A stretch of 21,221 nucleotides of DNA from NCBI RefSeq assembly GCF_025791835.1, contig NZ_JAOXLP010000043.1:1-21221 (forward strand), read 5' to 3'. This document shows, one piece after another, positions 6,882 through 14,120 of the stretch; within the stretch, counting starts at the first letter, position 1, and each line of letters starts with the position of its first letter. This DNA comes from Roseomonas xinghualingensis. GTDB taxonomy: Bacteria; Pseudomonadota; Alphaproteobacteria; Acetobacterales; Acetobacteraceae. Under the pieces are notes generated by a model. The model was given only the letters and a program-made list of their open reading frames with translations. It was not told the origin of the DNA and ran no database searches. Made by a program: the position numbers and the translations under genes.

Positions 6882-7093
6882 CCACCCCGCGCGCCGCCGA
6901 CCACGAGGGGGAGCGGGAGAGCCCTAGCCACTGCGGCATCTGCGGCAGGTCCAAGCGGGTCAAGATCGTCTCGGACTATATGGTGGACTGGCTCGAGCCG
7001 GCCATCCCTGCCTTCCGCCTGACGTGGCGCCAATGCGCGTGGTGTACCGCCGCTCTGACTAAGCGCCGGAAGCGGTTGGAGTGCGCGCCATGA
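6878..7093 (+). CDS. zinc-ribbon-like small protein, 71 aa
   Basis: Start ATG 6878 (ATGA junction). Two CxxC knuckles are visible, HCGICGRSKR and RQCAWCTAAL, separated by about 35 residues, with a basic end KRRKRLEC. This spacing suits a zinc-binding ribbon that could contact DNA or RNA. No family assigned. Confidence 0.65.
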   Translation: MTTPRAADHEGERESPSHCGICGRSKRVKIVSDYMVDWLEPAIPAFRLTWRQCAWCTAALTKRRKRLECAP

Positions 7094-7209
7094 CCGCCCC
7101 GGCAAAGCCCCCGGTCTTCGCCGCCGACCACGATATGAACTGCGAGTTCCACGTCGACCAGATGAAAGCCGAATGCGCCTGCGGGCTGACGGCGCCGCGG
7201 CCGCCGTAG
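7090..7209 (+). CDS. minigene product, 39 aa
   Basis: ATG 7090 overlaps the previous stop (ATGA). The product has three cysteines (NCEF and ECACG), possibly a small metal site. Its TAG stop lies inside repeat copy B, unlike copy A where the repeat is read in another frame. No function recognised. Confidence 0.45.
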   Translation: MTAPAKPPVFAADHDMNCEFHVDQMKAECACGLTAPRPP

Positions 7210-7240
7210 CGCGGAGATGGACATGGCGGAGCACGGGCGG
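7198..7240 (+). repeat. 43-bp direct repeat, copy B
   Basis: Second exact copy of 6407-6449. Here it holds the stop codon of the preceding minigene plus the GGAG and start codons of the next one, so it acts as a complete translation-restart junction. Confidence 0.85.
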
Positions 7241-7375
7241 CGGCTGCTGATGGAGATGACCGTCTCCGACCGCGCCCACGCGCAGGCAGGCCGTCCGATC
7301 CCGCAGGAGACCCGCGACGAGATCGAGGGCAGGCGGGCGCGCTTGCAGCAGATCGTGAAGGGGCTGGAGGGGTGA
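7217..7375 (+). CDS. hypothetical protein, 52 aa, starting in repeat copy B
   Basis: The frame begins with ATG 7217 or ATG 7223. GGAG at 7213-7216 is better spaced for 7223 (six bases). The product MAEHGRRLLMEMTVSDRA... is charged and helical. Its first residues match those of the 28-aa ORF at 6387. It ends at 7375 in a TGATG overlap with the next gene. Function unknown. Confidence 0.5.
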   Translation: MDMAEHGRRLLMEMTVSDRAHAQAGRPIPQETRDEIEGRRARLQQIVKGLEG

Positions 7376-7632
7376 TGGGGAAGCCGATGAAGATCGACAT
7401 GGCCGAGATCAAGGAGCGTGTCCGCCGCGAGCAGGCTTGCCCCCGGCATCGGTATGAGATCGGCCCCGGCCCCTACGCCATGGGCGCCAAGTACCGGTGC
7501 GCCCACTGCGGCGCCGAGAAGCGGATGTACGAGATCGGCGACTACGTGAAGGGGTATCAGGCGGCCGGCGGCGATCCGCTGGACGTGTGCCCCGAGTGGC
7601 AGGAGCGGAAGCCAGAGGGGCTGCCGTCATGA
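7375..7632 (+). CDS. zinc-ribbon-like protein, 85 aa
   Basis: ATG 7375 is in a TGATG junction with a GGAGGGG binding site inside the previous gene. The product contains ACPRHRYEIGP and, about 24 residues later, RCAHCGAEKRMYEIG, a CxxH plus CxxC pattern able to bind zinc. A helical N-terminus (AEIKERVRREQ) precedes it. Similar small zinc proteins occur in phage early regions; no specific role can be given. Confidence 0.7.
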   Translation: MGKPMKIDMAEIKERVRREQACPRHRYEIGPGPYAMGAKYRCAHCGAEKRMYEIGDYVKGYQAAGGDPLDVCPEWQERKPEGLPS

Positions 7633-7691
7633 CCGCCCCCGTGCCGCAGGGGCGCGCGGTGCTGGATGCGGGGAGAGGGGAGGGACGGTGA
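7629..7691 (+). CDS. very short ORF, 20 aa
   Basis: ATG 7629 overlaps the previous stop (ATGA) and TGA 7689-7691 overlaps the next ATG. It bridges the two genes exactly, with its end (GGGGAGAGGGGAGGG) providing the next ribosome binding site. It may be a coupling device rather than a functional peptide. Confidence 0.35.
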   Translation: MTAPVPQGRAVLDAGRGEGR

Positions 7692-7957
7692 TGACGGTCC
7701 AGGCGATCTACAAATACATCCTTCGCCCCGGCGAGCCGGTGATGATGCCAGCCCGCTCGGGCCGCATGATTTCAGTGGGCGTCCAGGGCGACGACATCTG
7801 CCTCTGGGCTTCCGTGGACCCGATGACCCGGGAGCGGCCCTGCACCTTCCACGTCGTGCCGACTGGTGGACGCGTGCCCGACTTCTCCACGTTCGTGGGC
7901 ACGGTCATGCTGCATGGCGGCGCGCTGGTGTTCCATGTCTTCGAGGCCACCCCATGA
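7691..7957 (+). CDS. DUF7352-like phage protein, 88 aa
   Basis: The pattern IYKYILRPGEPVMMPARSG...VGVQGDDICLWASVDP...VPTGG...FVGTVMLHGGALVFHVFE matches, from memory, a small all-beta family found in many phages and labelled DUF7352. The closing LHGGALVFHVFE is the strongest mark. The function of the family is unknown. Start ATG 7691 follows a strong purine-rich site; GTG 7688 is an alternative. It ends in an ATGA overlap. Confidence 0.75.
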   Translation: MTVQAIYKYILRPGEPVMMPARSGRMISVGVQGDDICLWASVDPMTRERPCTFHVVPTGGRVPDFSTFVGTVMLHGGALVFHVFEATP

Positions 7958-8112
7958 AGCCGCCTGCGCCGAAGCTGCCGGTGGCTCCGTCAGTCACGTC
8001 GTCCGATGACATCGCACGCTACACGCCGCTCTGGCTGCCGATCCTCCTTGCCTGGATCTGGGGCGTTGCCGCGGGCGCTGCCCTCGTCCGCTGGAGGCTC
8101 GGCGCATGGTGA
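7954..8112 (+). CDS. small single-span membrane protein, 52 aa
   Basis: ATG 7954 is in an ATGA junction. After a Pro-rich polar start, residues about 26-45 (LWLPILLAWIWGVAAGAALV) form one membrane helix followed by RWRLGAW. It has no signal peptidase site. Role unknown; it is the third small membrane protein in this block. Confidence 0.6.
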   Translation: MKPPAPKLPVAPSVTSSDDIARYTPLWLPILLAWIWGVAAGAALVRWRLGAW

Positions 8113-8207
8113 TCCACCCCATGACCCGCCCGATCCCCATCCGCGTCCCTGAGTGGGACGCGATGCTGCGGCGCGAAGCCTTGGAAATTGTTGGAAAGGG
8201 AGCCTGA
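8106..8207 (+). CDS. minigene product, 33 aa
   Basis: ATG 8106 overlaps the previous gene by seven bases and the stop forms TGATG with the next. The product MVIHPMTRPIPIRVPEWDAML resembles the start of the ORF at 8692 (TRPVTIRPHHWSAML), suggesting the two are distant paralogues. Function unknown. Confidence 0.45.
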   Translation: MVIHPMTRPIPIRVPEWDAMLRREALEIVGKGA

Positions 8208-8305
8208 TGGCGCGTCGTAAGCAGAAGCGGGCGATGGCTCTGGATGTTCAGAAGATCGAGCCGCCCGCCCTCCGCGCCTCCCGCCAGAAGGAGGCGCAGG
8301 GATGA
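8207..8305 (+). CDS. basic minigene product, 32 aa
   Basis: ATG 8207 has AAAGGGAG just upstream. The product begins MARRKQKRAMALDVQ and is strongly basic, with no domain. Its stop overlaps the next start (ATGA). Function unknown. Confidence 0.45.
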   Translation: MARRKQKRAMALDVQKIEPPALRASRQKEAQG

Positions 8306-8490
8306 GCGACGTGGATGCAAGCTGGAGCGACGCCTGGGCTGAGGGCTACTCCGCAGGGAAGGCTGGGAAGCCTAGGGAGGCTCCTGCGCTCTCCACGCCT
8401 TTAGCGCGGAGGGCCTGGGAGGAAGGCTGGTTGTACGGCAACGGCGACCGTCTATCCGCCTCCCGCCAGGCCGCGATGGGAGAGCGGTGA
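8302..8490 (+). CDS. hypothetical protein, 62 aa
   Basis: ATG 8302 (ATGA junction; GGAGG at 8289-8293 upstream). Two similar short motifs are visible, AWAEGYSAGKAGK and AWEEGWLYGNGD, a repeat of the W-x-E-G-(Y/W) kind seen in small phage proteins. No known function. Confidence 0.6.
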   Translation: MSDVDASWSDAWAEGYSAGKAGKPREAPALSTPLARRAWEEGWLYGNGDRLSASRQAAMGER

Positions 8491-8497
8491 TGGCAAG

Positions 8498-8695
8498 GTG
8501 CCGACGATCTGGGTATGCACCATCGTTGGGATGCGGTCGGCAAACATCATCGACTGCATCTCGTGGGTGGGCCTTGCTGCGTCTGAGGCAGAGGCGACGG
8601 GCCTTGCGGTGGCTGGCTTTCGTGAGCGGCTGCCCGACACGCCCATCTCTTCCATGAGCGCAGTCGAATACCCGCAACTCATGGTGCGCCCGTGA
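8498..8695 (+). CDS. hypothetical protein, 65 aa, GTG start
   Basis: The frame with sensible composition starts at GTG 8498 (PTIWVCTIVGMRSANIID...). The ATG at 8490 opens a different, Arg/Ser-rich frame that looks like a shadow. The product ends SMSAVEYPQLMVRP and overlaps the next gene as GTGA. No family recognised. Confidence 0.55.
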   Translation: MPTIWVCTIVGMRSANIIDCISWVGLAASEAEATGLAVAGFRERLPDTPISSMSAVEYPQLMVRP

Positions 8696-8847
8696 CCCGC
8701 CCCGTGACGATCCGCCCGCACCACTGGTCGGCGATGCTCGACGGTCTCCGGACCGCGCGCGACCTCCTGCGGACACGCGAGACCGTCGACTGGTGGGTGA
8801 GGGTGGGTAGGTGCGCGAATGATAATGGGGGAGCAGCTTATGGCTAA
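8692..8847 (+). CDS. hypothetical protein, 51 aa, GTG start
   Basis: GTG 8692 overlaps the previous stop (GTGA). The product TRPVTIRPHHWSAMLDGLRTARDLLRTRETVDWW is followed by a Gly-rich end over a G-rich stretch. It shares its opening pattern with the 33-aa ORF at 8106. It overlaps the next gene by eight bases. Confidence 0.5.
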   Translation: MTRPVTIRPHHWSAMLDGLRTARDLLRTRETVDWWVRVGRCANDNGGAAYG

Positions 8848-9316
8848 GCCGAAGCGCAAGCAGACTGTACAGCAGCCCCGCCCAAGGGCTGACCTGGGCG
8901 CCAGCGGGCCCGCCATGCAGGCCCGGCCCTCCACGGTCGTGGAGACGGTTGAGGCTGGCGTCCTGATCCGCTGGATGGAGGACACCGGGCCCATCGCCCA
9001 CTACCGCCGCACCGGCCTCCTGCTGGATAGGCAGTGCGATGCGCTGGCCAGGCTGGCCGAGCTGTACGAGGAGAGCGGCCGCAGGGCTGCGACCTCAGCC
9101 GGCTATGGCGGCAGGGTGAATGCCTATGGCGAGATGAGCGATGCCCAGGCCTACGCATGGCGTGACTACTGCCGCCTGTTGGATCGTGCGCCACCCGACA
9201 CGCGGCACGCCCTGGCATTGGTGGCGGACGGCGAGTTCCCGCGCATCTCATGTGGGCTGCAATTGCTCCGTCGCGGTGCCGAAGCCTTAGCGATCCATCT
9301 GCGATACGACTATTGA
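8840..9316 (+). CDS. hypothetical protein, 158 aa, in late-regulator position
   Basis: ATG 8840 has a strong site (GGGGGAG at 8826-8832); the frame is open upstream to ATG 8819. The basic start MAKPKRKQ is followed by a disordered linker and, from about residue 50, a helical domain (YRRTGLLLDRQCDALARLAELYEE...) with Asp/Arg-rich turns and a closing LRRGAEALAIHLRYDY. This layout recalls DUF6456-type domains, but I am not certain. It is the last gene before the late block and is followed by a promoter-like sequence and a terminator, the location of late-gene antiterminators in lambdoid phages. Function otherwise unknown. Confidence 0.7.
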   Translation: MAKPKRKQTVQQPRPRADLGASGPAMQARPSTVVETVEAGVLIRWMEDTGPIAHYRRTGLLLDRQCDALARLAELYEESGRRAATSAGYGGRVNAYGEMSDAQAYAWRDYCRLLDRAPPDTRHALALVADGEFPRISCGLQLLRRGAEALAIHLRYDY

Positions 9317-9341
9317 CAGGCGCCGTTCGAAACAGCATCTT
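9313..9341 (+). promoter_or_regulatory. candidate late promoter
   Basis: TTGACA at 9313-9318 is a perfect -35 box for a sigma70-type promoter, followed after 17 bases by CATCTT (9336-9341), a weak -10. It overlaps the stop codon of the preceding gene and points to the late genes. A chance -35 match in GC-rich DNA is less likely, but the weak -10 keeps this tentative. Confidence 0.45.
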
Positions 9342-9359
9342 TCCCCCAACGCCATACTT

Positions 9360-9391
9360 GCGCCCGGAGCCTGACGGCCTCGGGCGCTTTT
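9360..9391 (+). terminator. intrinsic terminator before the late genes
   Basis: A 12-bp stem (arms 9360-9371 and 9376-9387, one G-U pair and one A-C mismatch) with a TGAC loop is followed by TTTT and then CATTT. It lies only 14 bases before the HNH gene start and after the candidate promoter, so it closes the early operon or acts as a leader terminator. Confidence 0.75.
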
Positions 9392-9405
9392 CATTTGGAG
9401 GGCTG

Positions 9406-9759
9406 ATGGCGAAGCCGAAGCGCGCCACTCTCTCCTTCATGCCGGATCGCCTTGGTGTCATGGACCCGCGCACTGCGCGCCCGGCACCGAAGCAGGCAGA
9501 TCCTCACTACCAGACGCCGGAGCATCAGCGTTGGCGTGCCGAGGTGATCCGCCGGGCGAATGGCATGTGCCAGGAGCCGGGTTGCTGCCGCACCGGCGTT
9601 CGTCTCTTCGCTGACCATATCGTTGAACTGAAGGATGGCGGCGCCCCCTTCGACCCGGCCAACGGACAGGCTCTCTGCGGCGCCCACCACACAGCCAAGA
9701 CGGCGCGCGTCAGGGCGGCCCGCATGGCGCAGCCCTACCACCGGCACCGGCCAGCCTGA
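9406..9759 (+). CDS. HNH endonuclease
   Basis: The 117-aa product has the HNH core: zinc cysteines C55 and C60 (CQEPGC), ADHIVELKDGG with the catalytic D70-H71, the Asn in DPANGQ (86), and LCGAHHTAKT with C91 and H94. In HK97-type phages an HNH protein next to the terminase helps the motor cut at cos sites, and the position here fits. ATG 9406 has GGAGGG just upstream and begins MAKPKR, as does the gene at 8840. Longer starts would run through the terminator. Confidence 0.9.
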   Translation: MAKPKRATLSFMPDRLGVMDPRTARPAPKQADPHYQTPEHQRWRAEVIRRANGMCQEPGCCRTGVRLFADHIVELKDGGAPFDPANGQALCGAHHTAKTARVRAARMAQPYHRHRPA

Positions 9760-9918
9760 CCGCACCTGGCGGCCTCCTGCGTGGCTCCCGCGGGCACGTC
9801 GGGGGAGGGGGGGTAAATCTCTGGGCGGCCAGGGGGTCCCAAACCGCACGGGGGCTCACGCGCAGAAAATCTCCGCCCGTTTGATTAATCGGGCGGCCGA
9901 AATCAAAGGATCAGATCC
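9760..9918. other. gene-free G-rich stretch, candidate packaging (cos/pac) site
   Basis: No credible ORF lies between the HNH and small terminase genes. The stretch has G runs at 9801-9805, 9807-9813, 9823-9825, 9832-9836 and 9850-9854, and then an inverted repeat: CCGCCCG (9873-9879) and CGGGCGG (9890-9896) around an AT-rich loop containing GATTAATC. Its place beside HNH and terminase genes suits the DNA recognition or cleavage site for packaging. This is inferred from location and structure only. Confidence 0.45.
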
Positions 9919-10263
9919 ATGGCACGGGGCGGTTTCCGCCCGGGCGCAGGCCGCCCAAAGGGGGCGAAAGCGCCCGAAAAGGCGGTGAAAAAGGCCACAA
10001 AGGCGCTGGAAACGGCGCCGCCAGCCTCAAAGAGGTTCACCACCGCGCTGGACTTCGCCATGGCCGCCATCAATGGCGACGTGGAGGCGGATCTGGACAG
10101 TAAGGTCCGCCTGGCAATCGCGGCGATGCCCTTCCAGCACGCCAAGCTCGAAAGCGCGGCGCCCGGGAAGAAGCAGCAGCGGCAGGAAAGTGCAGAGAAG
10201 TCGGCGGCCGGTCGTTTCGCCCCGCCAGCCCCGCCCAAGCTGGTGGTGAACAACAAGCAATGA
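9919..10263 (+). CDS. terminase small subunit
   Basis: The 114-aa product opens with GGFRPGAGRPKGAKAP, the basic motif typical of small terminase subunits of HK97-type and related phages, and directly precedes the large subunit with an ATGA overlap. The middle is helical and the end is Pro/Lys-rich (PPAPPKLVVNN). It should recognise phage DNA and hand it to the motor. AAAGGA at 9905-9910 is a good binding site for ATG 9919. Confidence 0.85.
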   Translation: MARGGFRPGAGRPKGAKAPEKAVKKATKALETAPPASKRFTTALDFAMAAINGDVEADLDSKVRLAIAAMPFQHAKLESAAPGKKQQRQESAEKSAAGRFAPPAPPKLVVNNKQ

Positions 10264-11954
10264 GCCGGCCCGCCTGGACGACAGCTTGTCCGGACTGGGA
10301 GGCGCGGATCGTCGCTAGGCAATCGCTGATTGCCGCGCCGGTGCTCAACCCGGCCGAGGCCGAAGCATCGCTGGAGGTGTTCAAGGCCCTCAAGGTCGTG
10401 GACCTGCCTGGAACTCCGACCTTCGGCGAGGTCGCTGATCAGTGGGTGCTGGACTTCGTGGCCGCCATCTTCGGGGCCGTGTCTGAGGACGGGCTGCGGC
10501 TCATCCGCGAGTTCCTGCTCTGCATCTCGAAGAAGAACGGCAAGAGCACCCTGGCCGCCGGCATCATGCTGACGGCCCTGATCCGGAACTGGCGGCTCTC
10601 GAACGAGCTGCTGATCCTGGCGCCGACGATCGAGGCGGCCCAGAACAGCTTCAAGCCCGCGGCGGACATGATCCGGCACGACCCGGAGCTTTACGCGGCG
10701 GATGGTGGGTTCCTGCACATCCAGGACCACATCCGGACCATCACGCACCTGACCACCAAGGCGACGCTGAAGGTCGTGGCGGCGGATGGCGCGACGGTGG
10801 TGGGCAAGAAGGCCGCCTTTGTCCTGATCGATGAGTTGTGGGAGTTCGGCAAGAAGCCGAACGCCGACGCCATGCTCCGGGAGGCGACGGGCGGGCTGGT
10901 ATCGCGGCCCGAGGGATTCGTGATCTCGATCACGACCCAGGCGGACGAGCCGCCCGCTGGAGTGTGGAAGGACAAGCTCACCTACGCACGGAAGGTGCGG
11001 GACGGAGTGGTCCAGGACCCGAAGTTCCTCCCCGTCCTCTACGAGTTTCCGCCGGCGATGCTGGAGGCCGAGGCCTACCTGCAGCCGGACAATTTCTACA
11101 TCACCAACCCGAATCTTGGCCGCTCGGTGAGCCGGGAATGGCTGGAGGACGAACTCCGGAAGGAGTTGGAGAAGGGCCCGGGCACCCGGAACACCTTCCT
11201 GGCCAAGCACCTCAATGTCGAGATCGGCATGCGCCTCGGCGCGGATCGCTGGGCGGGGGCAGACCTATGGCTCGGGGCCGTGGAGAAGGGGGTCACCTTC
11301 GAGGCGATCCTGGAGCGGTGCGAAGTGGTCGTGGTCGGGATCGACGGCGGTGGGGCCGATGACCTGCTGGGGCTGGCGGTGCTGGGTCGGGAGCGCGAGA
11401 CGCGCAACTGGCTGCTCTGGGGCAGGGCCTGGGCGCAGAAGATCGTCCTGCAGCGCCGGAAGGCGATCGCCTCCGAACTGGAGGGCTTCCAGCGGCTTGA
11501 CGAACTCACCTTCGTGGATGAGCCGGGCCCGGAGGTGGATGAGGTCGCCGATCTGGTCGCGCAGATCGATGAGGCCGGGATTCTGGCGGCGGTCGGGCTG
11601 GATCCGATGGGCATTGGCGAGATCGTGGACGCTCTGGCCGAGCGCGGCATCTCTGGGAATGACCGGGTTGTCGGCGTGCCGCAGGGCTGGCGCCTCTCCG
11701 GAGCCATCAAGACGGCTGAGCGGAAGCTGGCGAACAGGTCGCTTAGGCACGGCGGGCAGCCGATCCTGGCCTGGAATGTGGGCAACGCGAAGGTTGAGGC
11801 CCGCGGCAATGCGATCGCGATCGATAAGTCAGCGGCGGGGTCCGCGAAGATCGACGTGCTGACGGCGGCCTTCAACGCGATTGCGCTGATGAGCCGGAAT
11901 CCAGAGGCCAAGGGGCCTTCGGTCTACGAGGAACGCGGCATGTTGCTGGTGTGA
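10260..11954 (+). CDS. terminase large subunit
   Basis: The 564-aa product is the packaging motor ATPase and nuclease. Walker A is the variant SKKNGKST at 90-97. Walker B is FVLIDE ending at D191-E192. A coupling motif ISITTQ follows near 222. The RNase H-like nuclease domain starts with the metal-binding GIDGGGADD (360-368) and ends with AKIDVLTAAFNAI, which carries the last acidic residue. These are hallmarks of the HK97/YmfN-type large terminase. It overlaps the small subunit by ATGA. Length is normal and no motif is missing. Confidence 0.97.
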   Translation: MSRPAWTTACPDWEARIVARQSLIAAPVLNPAEAEASLEVFKALKVVDLPGTPTFGEVADQWVLDFVAAIFGAVSEDGLRLIREFLLCISKKNGKSTLAAGIMLTALIRNWRLSNELLILAPTIEAAQNSFKPAADMIRHDPELYAADGGFLHIQDHIRTITHLTTKATLKVVAADGATVVGKKAAFVLIDELWEFGKKPNADAMLREATGGLVSRPEGFVISITTQADEPPAGVWKDKLTYARKVRDGVVQDPKFLPVLYEFPPAMLEAEAYLQPDNFYITNPNLGRSVSREWLEDELRKELEKGPGTRNTFLAKHLNVEIGMRLGADRWAGADLWLGAVEKGVTFEAILERCEVVVVGIDGGGADDLLGLAVLGRERETRNWLLWGRAWAQKIVLQRRKAIASELEGFQRLDELTFVDEPGPEVDEVADLVAQIDEAGILAAVGLDPMGIGEIVDALAERGISGNDRVVGVPQGWRLSGAIKTAERKLANRSLRHGGQPILAWNVGNAKVEARGNAIAIDKSAAGSAKIDVLTAAFNAIALMSRNPEAKGPSVYEERGMLLV

Positions 11955-11963
11955 GGGAGGCGG

Positions 11964-13241
11964 ATGAGCATCTTCGACATCTTCCGCCGGCCGCCGCAGG
12001 AGCGTGCGGCAAGCGAACCGGCGGCCGATGCCGAGACCTTCTGGGGCTGGTCGCTGGACGATCCGCGGCTGGTGGAATTCATGCGCTCAGGGGCAGAGAC
12101 TGCCTCGGGCGTGACCGTGACGCCGGAGACGGCGCTCAAGAACCTTGCGGTGTTCCGCTGCGTGGATCTTATCTCGTCCACCATCGGCTCACTGCCGCTG
12201 TATCTATATCGCCAGACTGCTGACGGGCGCCTAGAGCAGGCAAAGGGGCATCCGCTCCATGACCTGCTGCTGCTCGAACCCAACAACTTCCAGTCACCCT
12301 TCGACTTCAAGGCGCAGATGCAGGGCAATGCCCTGATCGACGGCGACGCCTATGCGCTGGTGGTTCGGTCCCGAGGGCGGGTGTTCCGGCTGATCCCGTT
12401 GGATAGCAACCGCGTGTGCTGGCGCCAGAACGATGACTGGTCGATCACCTATACCTACCAGCGCCCGAAGGGCGGTTCGATCGACTACCAGCAGGCGGAC
12501 ATCCTCCATCTGCGCGGCCTGACGCGGAATGGAATTGCGGGCGTGTCGCGGGCGAAGGTGGCCCGGGAAGCGATTGGATTGGCGCTGCAGGCTGAGAAAG
12601 CGGCGGCCCGTCTTTTCAGGAATGGACTTCTGGCGGGCGGAGTGCTGAGCCACCCTTCCAAGCTGAGTGAGCCCGCGATTGCCCGCCTGAAGGCCGGTCT
12701 CGACGCCAAGACAGGCGCCGAGAACGCCCATCGGTGGCTGGTGACCGAAGAGGGCATGAAGCTCGACGCCTTTCCGAGCACTGGCCAGAATTCGCAGCAC
12801 GTCGAGCAGCGGAGGCTGCAGATCGAGGAAGTGGCGCGGGCCTTCGGAGTGCCGCGGCCGCTCCTGATGATGGACGATACAAGCTGGGGCTCGGGTATCG
12901 AGCAGCTCGGCATCCTGTTTGTGCGCTTCGGCCTGCAGACCTGGTTCAAGGCTTGGGAGGAGGCCATCGGCCGGGCCTGCCTGACGCTCGACGAGCGCCG
13001 GGCGGGCATGATCGTGGACTTTGATGAGCGTGAACTCCTCCGCGGCTCCATGAAGGATCAGGCCGAGTACTACGCAAAAGCTCTCGGCGCTGGCGGTCAT
13101 CGGCCTTGGATGAAGCAGAACGAAGTTCGCGATGTGGTTGGCCTCGGGCGTGACCCGGACCCAGAGGCCGACAAGCTGAGCAACCCCATGACGCAGACGG
13201 CCAGCATGCCTGGGCAAGGAGGCGGTGATGACGCGACGTGA
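11964..13241 (+). CDS. portal protein, HK97 family
   Basis: The 425-aa product is the portal of HK97-type phages: FRCVDLISSTIGSLPLYLY near residue 65-83, HPLHDLLLLEPNNFQSPFDFKAQMQGNALIDGDAYALVV, then a long stem helix region and EVARAFGVPRPLLMM, all typical. Twelve copies form the ring for DNA passage and tail attachment. GGGAGG at 11955-11960 precedes ATG 11964. The last 14 bases overlap the protease gene, the usual gene order. Confidence 0.96.
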   Translation: MSIFDIFRRPPQERAASEPAADAETFWGWSLDDPRLVEFMRSGAETASGVTVTPETALKNLAVFRCVDLISSTIGSLPLYLYRQTADGRLEQAKGHPLHDLLLLEPNNFQSPFDFKAQMQGNALIDGDAYALVVRSRGRVFRLIPLDSNRVCWRQNDDWSITYTYQRPKGGSIDYQQADILHLRGLTRNGIAGVSRAKVAREAIGLALQAEKAAARLFRNGLLAGGVLSHPSKLSEPAIARLKAGLDAKTGAENAHRWLVTEEGMKLDAFPSTGQNSQHVEQRRLQIEEVARAFGVPRPLLMMDDTSWGSGIEQLGILFVRFGLQTWFKAWEEAIGRACLTLDERRAGMIVDFDERELLRGSMKDQAEYYAKALGAGGHRPWMKQNEVRDVVGLGRDPDPEADKLSNPMTQTASMPGQGGGDDAT

Positions 13242-14112
13242 TCTGCGGGTCTTCGCCAAGGCGCGCCCTGGGCGCATCGATGCCCGCCGGCCGGGCGAGG
13301 TGGCGGCCCCGACCCAGCCCCATGCCCTGGATCATTGGAATCCGGGCATCCGGGCGGCCGGCGAGAGCGGCAACAACGTCATCACCATGTACGACGTGAT
13401 CGGCGAGGACTTCTGGTCCGGCGGTGGCGTCACAGCCAAGCGCGTGGCCGCGGCGCTTCGCTCCATTGGCGAGCGGGACGTGGAAGTCCATCTGAACAGC
13501 CCCGGCGGGGACATGTTCGAGGGCATCGCCATTTACAACATGCTCCGGGAGCACCCTGCCAAGGTCACGGTGAAGGTGCTTGGTCTGGCCGCATCGGCCG
13601 CGTCCATCGTTGCGATGGCCGGCGACGAGATCCAGATTGGTGCCGCCTCCTTCCTGATGATCCACAACTGCTGGGTCATGGCCGTTGGCAACCGCTTCGA
13701 CATGAAGGAGACGGCTGAGTGGCTGGAGCCCTTCGACAAGGCCATGGCGGACGTCTACGCGGCGCGCTCCGGCCAGGACCGGGCCAAGGTCGAGGAGTGG
13801 ATGGCCGCCGGTGGTGGCGACGGCACCTACTTCTCCGGCTCTCAGGCCGTGGATCTGGGCTTCGCCGATGCGGTGCTCTCCGCCGACGCCATGACCGAGA
13901 GCCCCGAGGCCCGCGCCGATGGGCGTGCCAAGAGCGACCTGCTGCGGGCCGAAATCGCCCTGTGCGGCAAGATGCCGCGCACCGAAGCCCGGGCGCTGCT
14001 GAACAAGATCAAGGGCAAGCCGGACGCTGCCCTCGACACCCCCAAGCCGGACGCTGGGGACCTGAGCTGGGTTGGCGCTGCCGCTGACCTTTCTTCCTTC
14101 CTCCGTTCCTGA
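13228..14112 (+). CDS. prohead protease, ClpP-like (S49/S14 type)
   Basis: A 294-aa serine protease of the ClpP fold that matures the head by removing the capsid N-terminal domain. The oxyanion region LNSPGGDMFEG (89-99), nucleophile S123 in GLAASAAS, and H146 in MIHNCW are visible, as in ClpP. About 80 residues after the protease core are charged and may be an accessory tail removed on maturation. ATG 13228 is preferred over GTG 13225; GGAGG lies just upstream inside the portal gene. Confidence 0.94.
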   Translation: MTRRDLRVFAKARPGRIDARRPGEVAAPTQPHALDHWNPGIRAAGESGNNVITMYDVIGEDFWSGGGVTAKRVAAALRSIGERDVEVHLNSPGGDMFEGIAIYNMLREHPAKVTVKVLGLAASAASIVAMAGDEIQIGAASFLMIHNCWVMAVGNRFDMKETAEWLEPFDKAMADVYAARSGQDRAKVEEWMAAGGGDGTYFSGSQAVDLGFADAVLSADAMTESPEARADGRAKSDLLRAEIALCGKMPRTEARALLNKIKGKPDAALDTPKPDAGDLSWVGAAADLSSFLRS

Positions 14113-14120
14113 GAGACCCC

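Noticed and set aside
8490..8650. ORF from ATG 8490
   Set aside because: Arg/Ser-rich shadow composition; the overlapping GTG 8498 frame has protein-like composition and a GTGA junction with the next gene.
8791..8812. G-rich run GGTGGGTGAGGGTGGGTAGG as a G-quadruplex regulator
   Set aside because: It has only three GGG runs, lies inside a coding frame, and is easily explained by composition.
9250..9405. N-terminal extension of the HNH protein upstream of 9406
   Set aside because: It would run through the terminator and candidate promoter; ATG 9406 has its own GGAGGG site.
8840..9423. Shared opening MAKPKR (17 of 18 bases) of the genes at 8840 and 9406 as a duplication
   Set aside because: The match ends after the sixth codon and the proteins are unrelated; a short basic start is easily convergent.
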